DNA of 64,000 bases from contig NZ_JAIOUB010000004.1 of NCBI RefSeq assembly GCF_019931215.1, positions 310,001 through 374,000 on the forward strand, written 5' to 3'. Of this stretch, positions 63,351 to 64,000 are shown piece by piece. The notes beneath the pieces are model-generated. The model did no database searches. It saw nothing but the letters and a program-made list of their open reading frames with translations, and had not been told where the DNA came from. The position numbers were made by a program, and so were the translations under genes. Position 1 is the first letter of the stretch; the number at the start of each line of letters is the position of its first letter. Origin of the DNA: Alcanivorax limicola (GTDB lineage: Bacteria; Pseudomonadota; Gammaproteobacteria; Pseudomonadales; Alcanivoracaceae).

Positions 63351-64000
63351 ATGCATAAGAATCTGGTTTCTCTAACGACATCAAGTTCTGTGCTCCACAC
63401 ATGCATGGTGAAACATGGCATGAAGGAGCAAGATCTTTTTGGTAATACCGTGGAAGGCGCCGCATCCAAGCATGCCGTTATAATGATGGCCATCTACCTG
63501 ATTGAGAACTCAGAGAAGCTACCTTTAGAAGACATCTATCATGACTTGGCCGAGAAAGCCATCTGGCAACAGAGCCTTGAAAGCCTTTCTTTTGTAAAAG
63601 AGGTTTTTATCGAGAGCGGCCTGATTCGGGATGAGCATGATAAAATATCAGAAGAAATAAATTCAATGATAAAAAGAGATTCAACAATCGCATACTTTTA
63701 CTCAGAATCCATCTGCAGGCTGCCACAGGCCGGAGAAGGCATTCACTCGGGAACAATTCTGTATCTTTCATTAGCATCCTGCCTTGGGCATCTTATTTCC
63801 TGGAACTTCCTTTACTTCTACTCTCATGCCATTTCAAAACCATTGAGACCATTATATTTCACTTTTATTTTTGCAATTCTATTAATGTCCATCCCTGCAT
63901 TTATAATTAAAGGCAATGATAAGTTTTACTGGCGGCATTATGAGTTGCGCGGACTAGCCCCGAAATCTGTTTCTCGTATAGACAGTATTCTTTCAAAGTC
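63351..64000 (+). CDS. Hypothetical membrane protein, 3' truncated by the window edge
   Basis: The frame opens at ATG 63351 (GGAG 13 bases upstream) and runs to the last base, at least 216 residues. The first 130 are soluble (MHKNLVSLTTSSSVLHTCMV...), followed by two transmembrane helices (about residues 132-158, GTILYLSLASCLGHLISWNFLYF, and 167-183, FTFIFAILLMSIPAFII), then a polar stretch. No known family is recognised. The composition is AT-rich like the neighbouring peptide gene, suggesting acquired sequence. Confidence 0.6.
   Translation, partial: MHKNLVSLTTSSSVLHTCMVKHGMKEQDLFGNTVEGAASKHAVIMMAIYLIENSEKLPLEDIYHDLAEKAIWQQSLESLSFVKEVFIESGLIRDEHDKISEEINSMIKRDSTIAYFYSESICRLPQAGEGIHSGTILYLSLASCLGHLISWNFLYFYSHAISKPLRPLYFTFIFAILLMSIPAFIIKGNDKFYWRHYELRGLAPKSVSRIDSILSK

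Overview
The window looks like a chromosomal segment of a GC-rich gammaproteobacterium related to the Pseudomonas/Alcanivorax group. The evidence is the gene order rhdA-psd, serB-fimX, parC-parE-yqiA-cpdA-DUF1249-nudF-thiC-tolC, then LPS-core genes followed by ilvE-glnE, which resembles the arrangement I recall for pseudomonads. A FadL-type hydrocarbon/fatty-acid channel and a penicillin-acylase-type hydrolase also fit. The species cannot be fixed from the sequence alone.

Layout. 1-14.7 kb: a penicillin-acylase-family hydrolase cut by the left edge, rhodanese rhdA, psd, a ytjB-like membrane protein, serB, a FimX-type degenerate GGDEF/EAL protein, a PilZ-domain protein, the complete EF-P beta-lysylation set epmB-efp-epmA, and an orphan periplasmic binding protein. 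14.8-19.4 kb: an accessory block, largely AT-rich. It starts with a ParD-type antitoxin and a ParE toxin broken by a frameshift and a nonsense codon. It continues with a minus-strand operon encoding a RelE/HigB-like toxin, an Xre antitoxin and a SecB-like chaperone (a toxin-antitoxin-chaperone, or TAC, module), followed by an OLD-like ATPase with a Toprim-like half. It ends with a second, decayed parE fragment. 19.4-24 kb: an alpha/beta hydrolase plus thiolase, rsuA and a FadL-family porin. 24-34.5 kb: the topoisomerase IV operon with its usual neighbours, thiC and tolC.

34.5-53.9 kb is a large lipopolysaccharide region. It holds two Kdo transferase (waaA) paralogues flanking an LpxL-type acyltransferase and a Kdo kinase, then the heptose pathway (gmhA, hldE, gmhB and a GT9 heptosyltransferase). 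The outer part has a CDP-glycerol-phosphotransferase-like gene, an overlapping three-gene cassette (nucleotidyltransferase, nucleotidyltransferase-kinase fusion, HAD phosphatase) that may make an activated substituent, two tandem WavE-family genes, GT2 and GT8 glycosyltransferases, a WaaY-like kinase and a sulfotransferase. 54-61.7 kb returns to conserved genes: ilvE, glnE, a GspE/PulE ATPase and a Na/Pi cotransporter with a PhoU domain. 61.8-64 kb is sparse and AT-richer, with a 44-residue hydrophobic peptide, a lipoprotein and a membrane protein cut by the right edge.

The most interesting part is the TAC module coupled to an OLD-like ATPase (15.6-18.9 kb), a plausible composite anti-phage operon between two damaged parE copies. 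The activated-residue cassette in the LPS region (44.2-46.8 kb) comes second.
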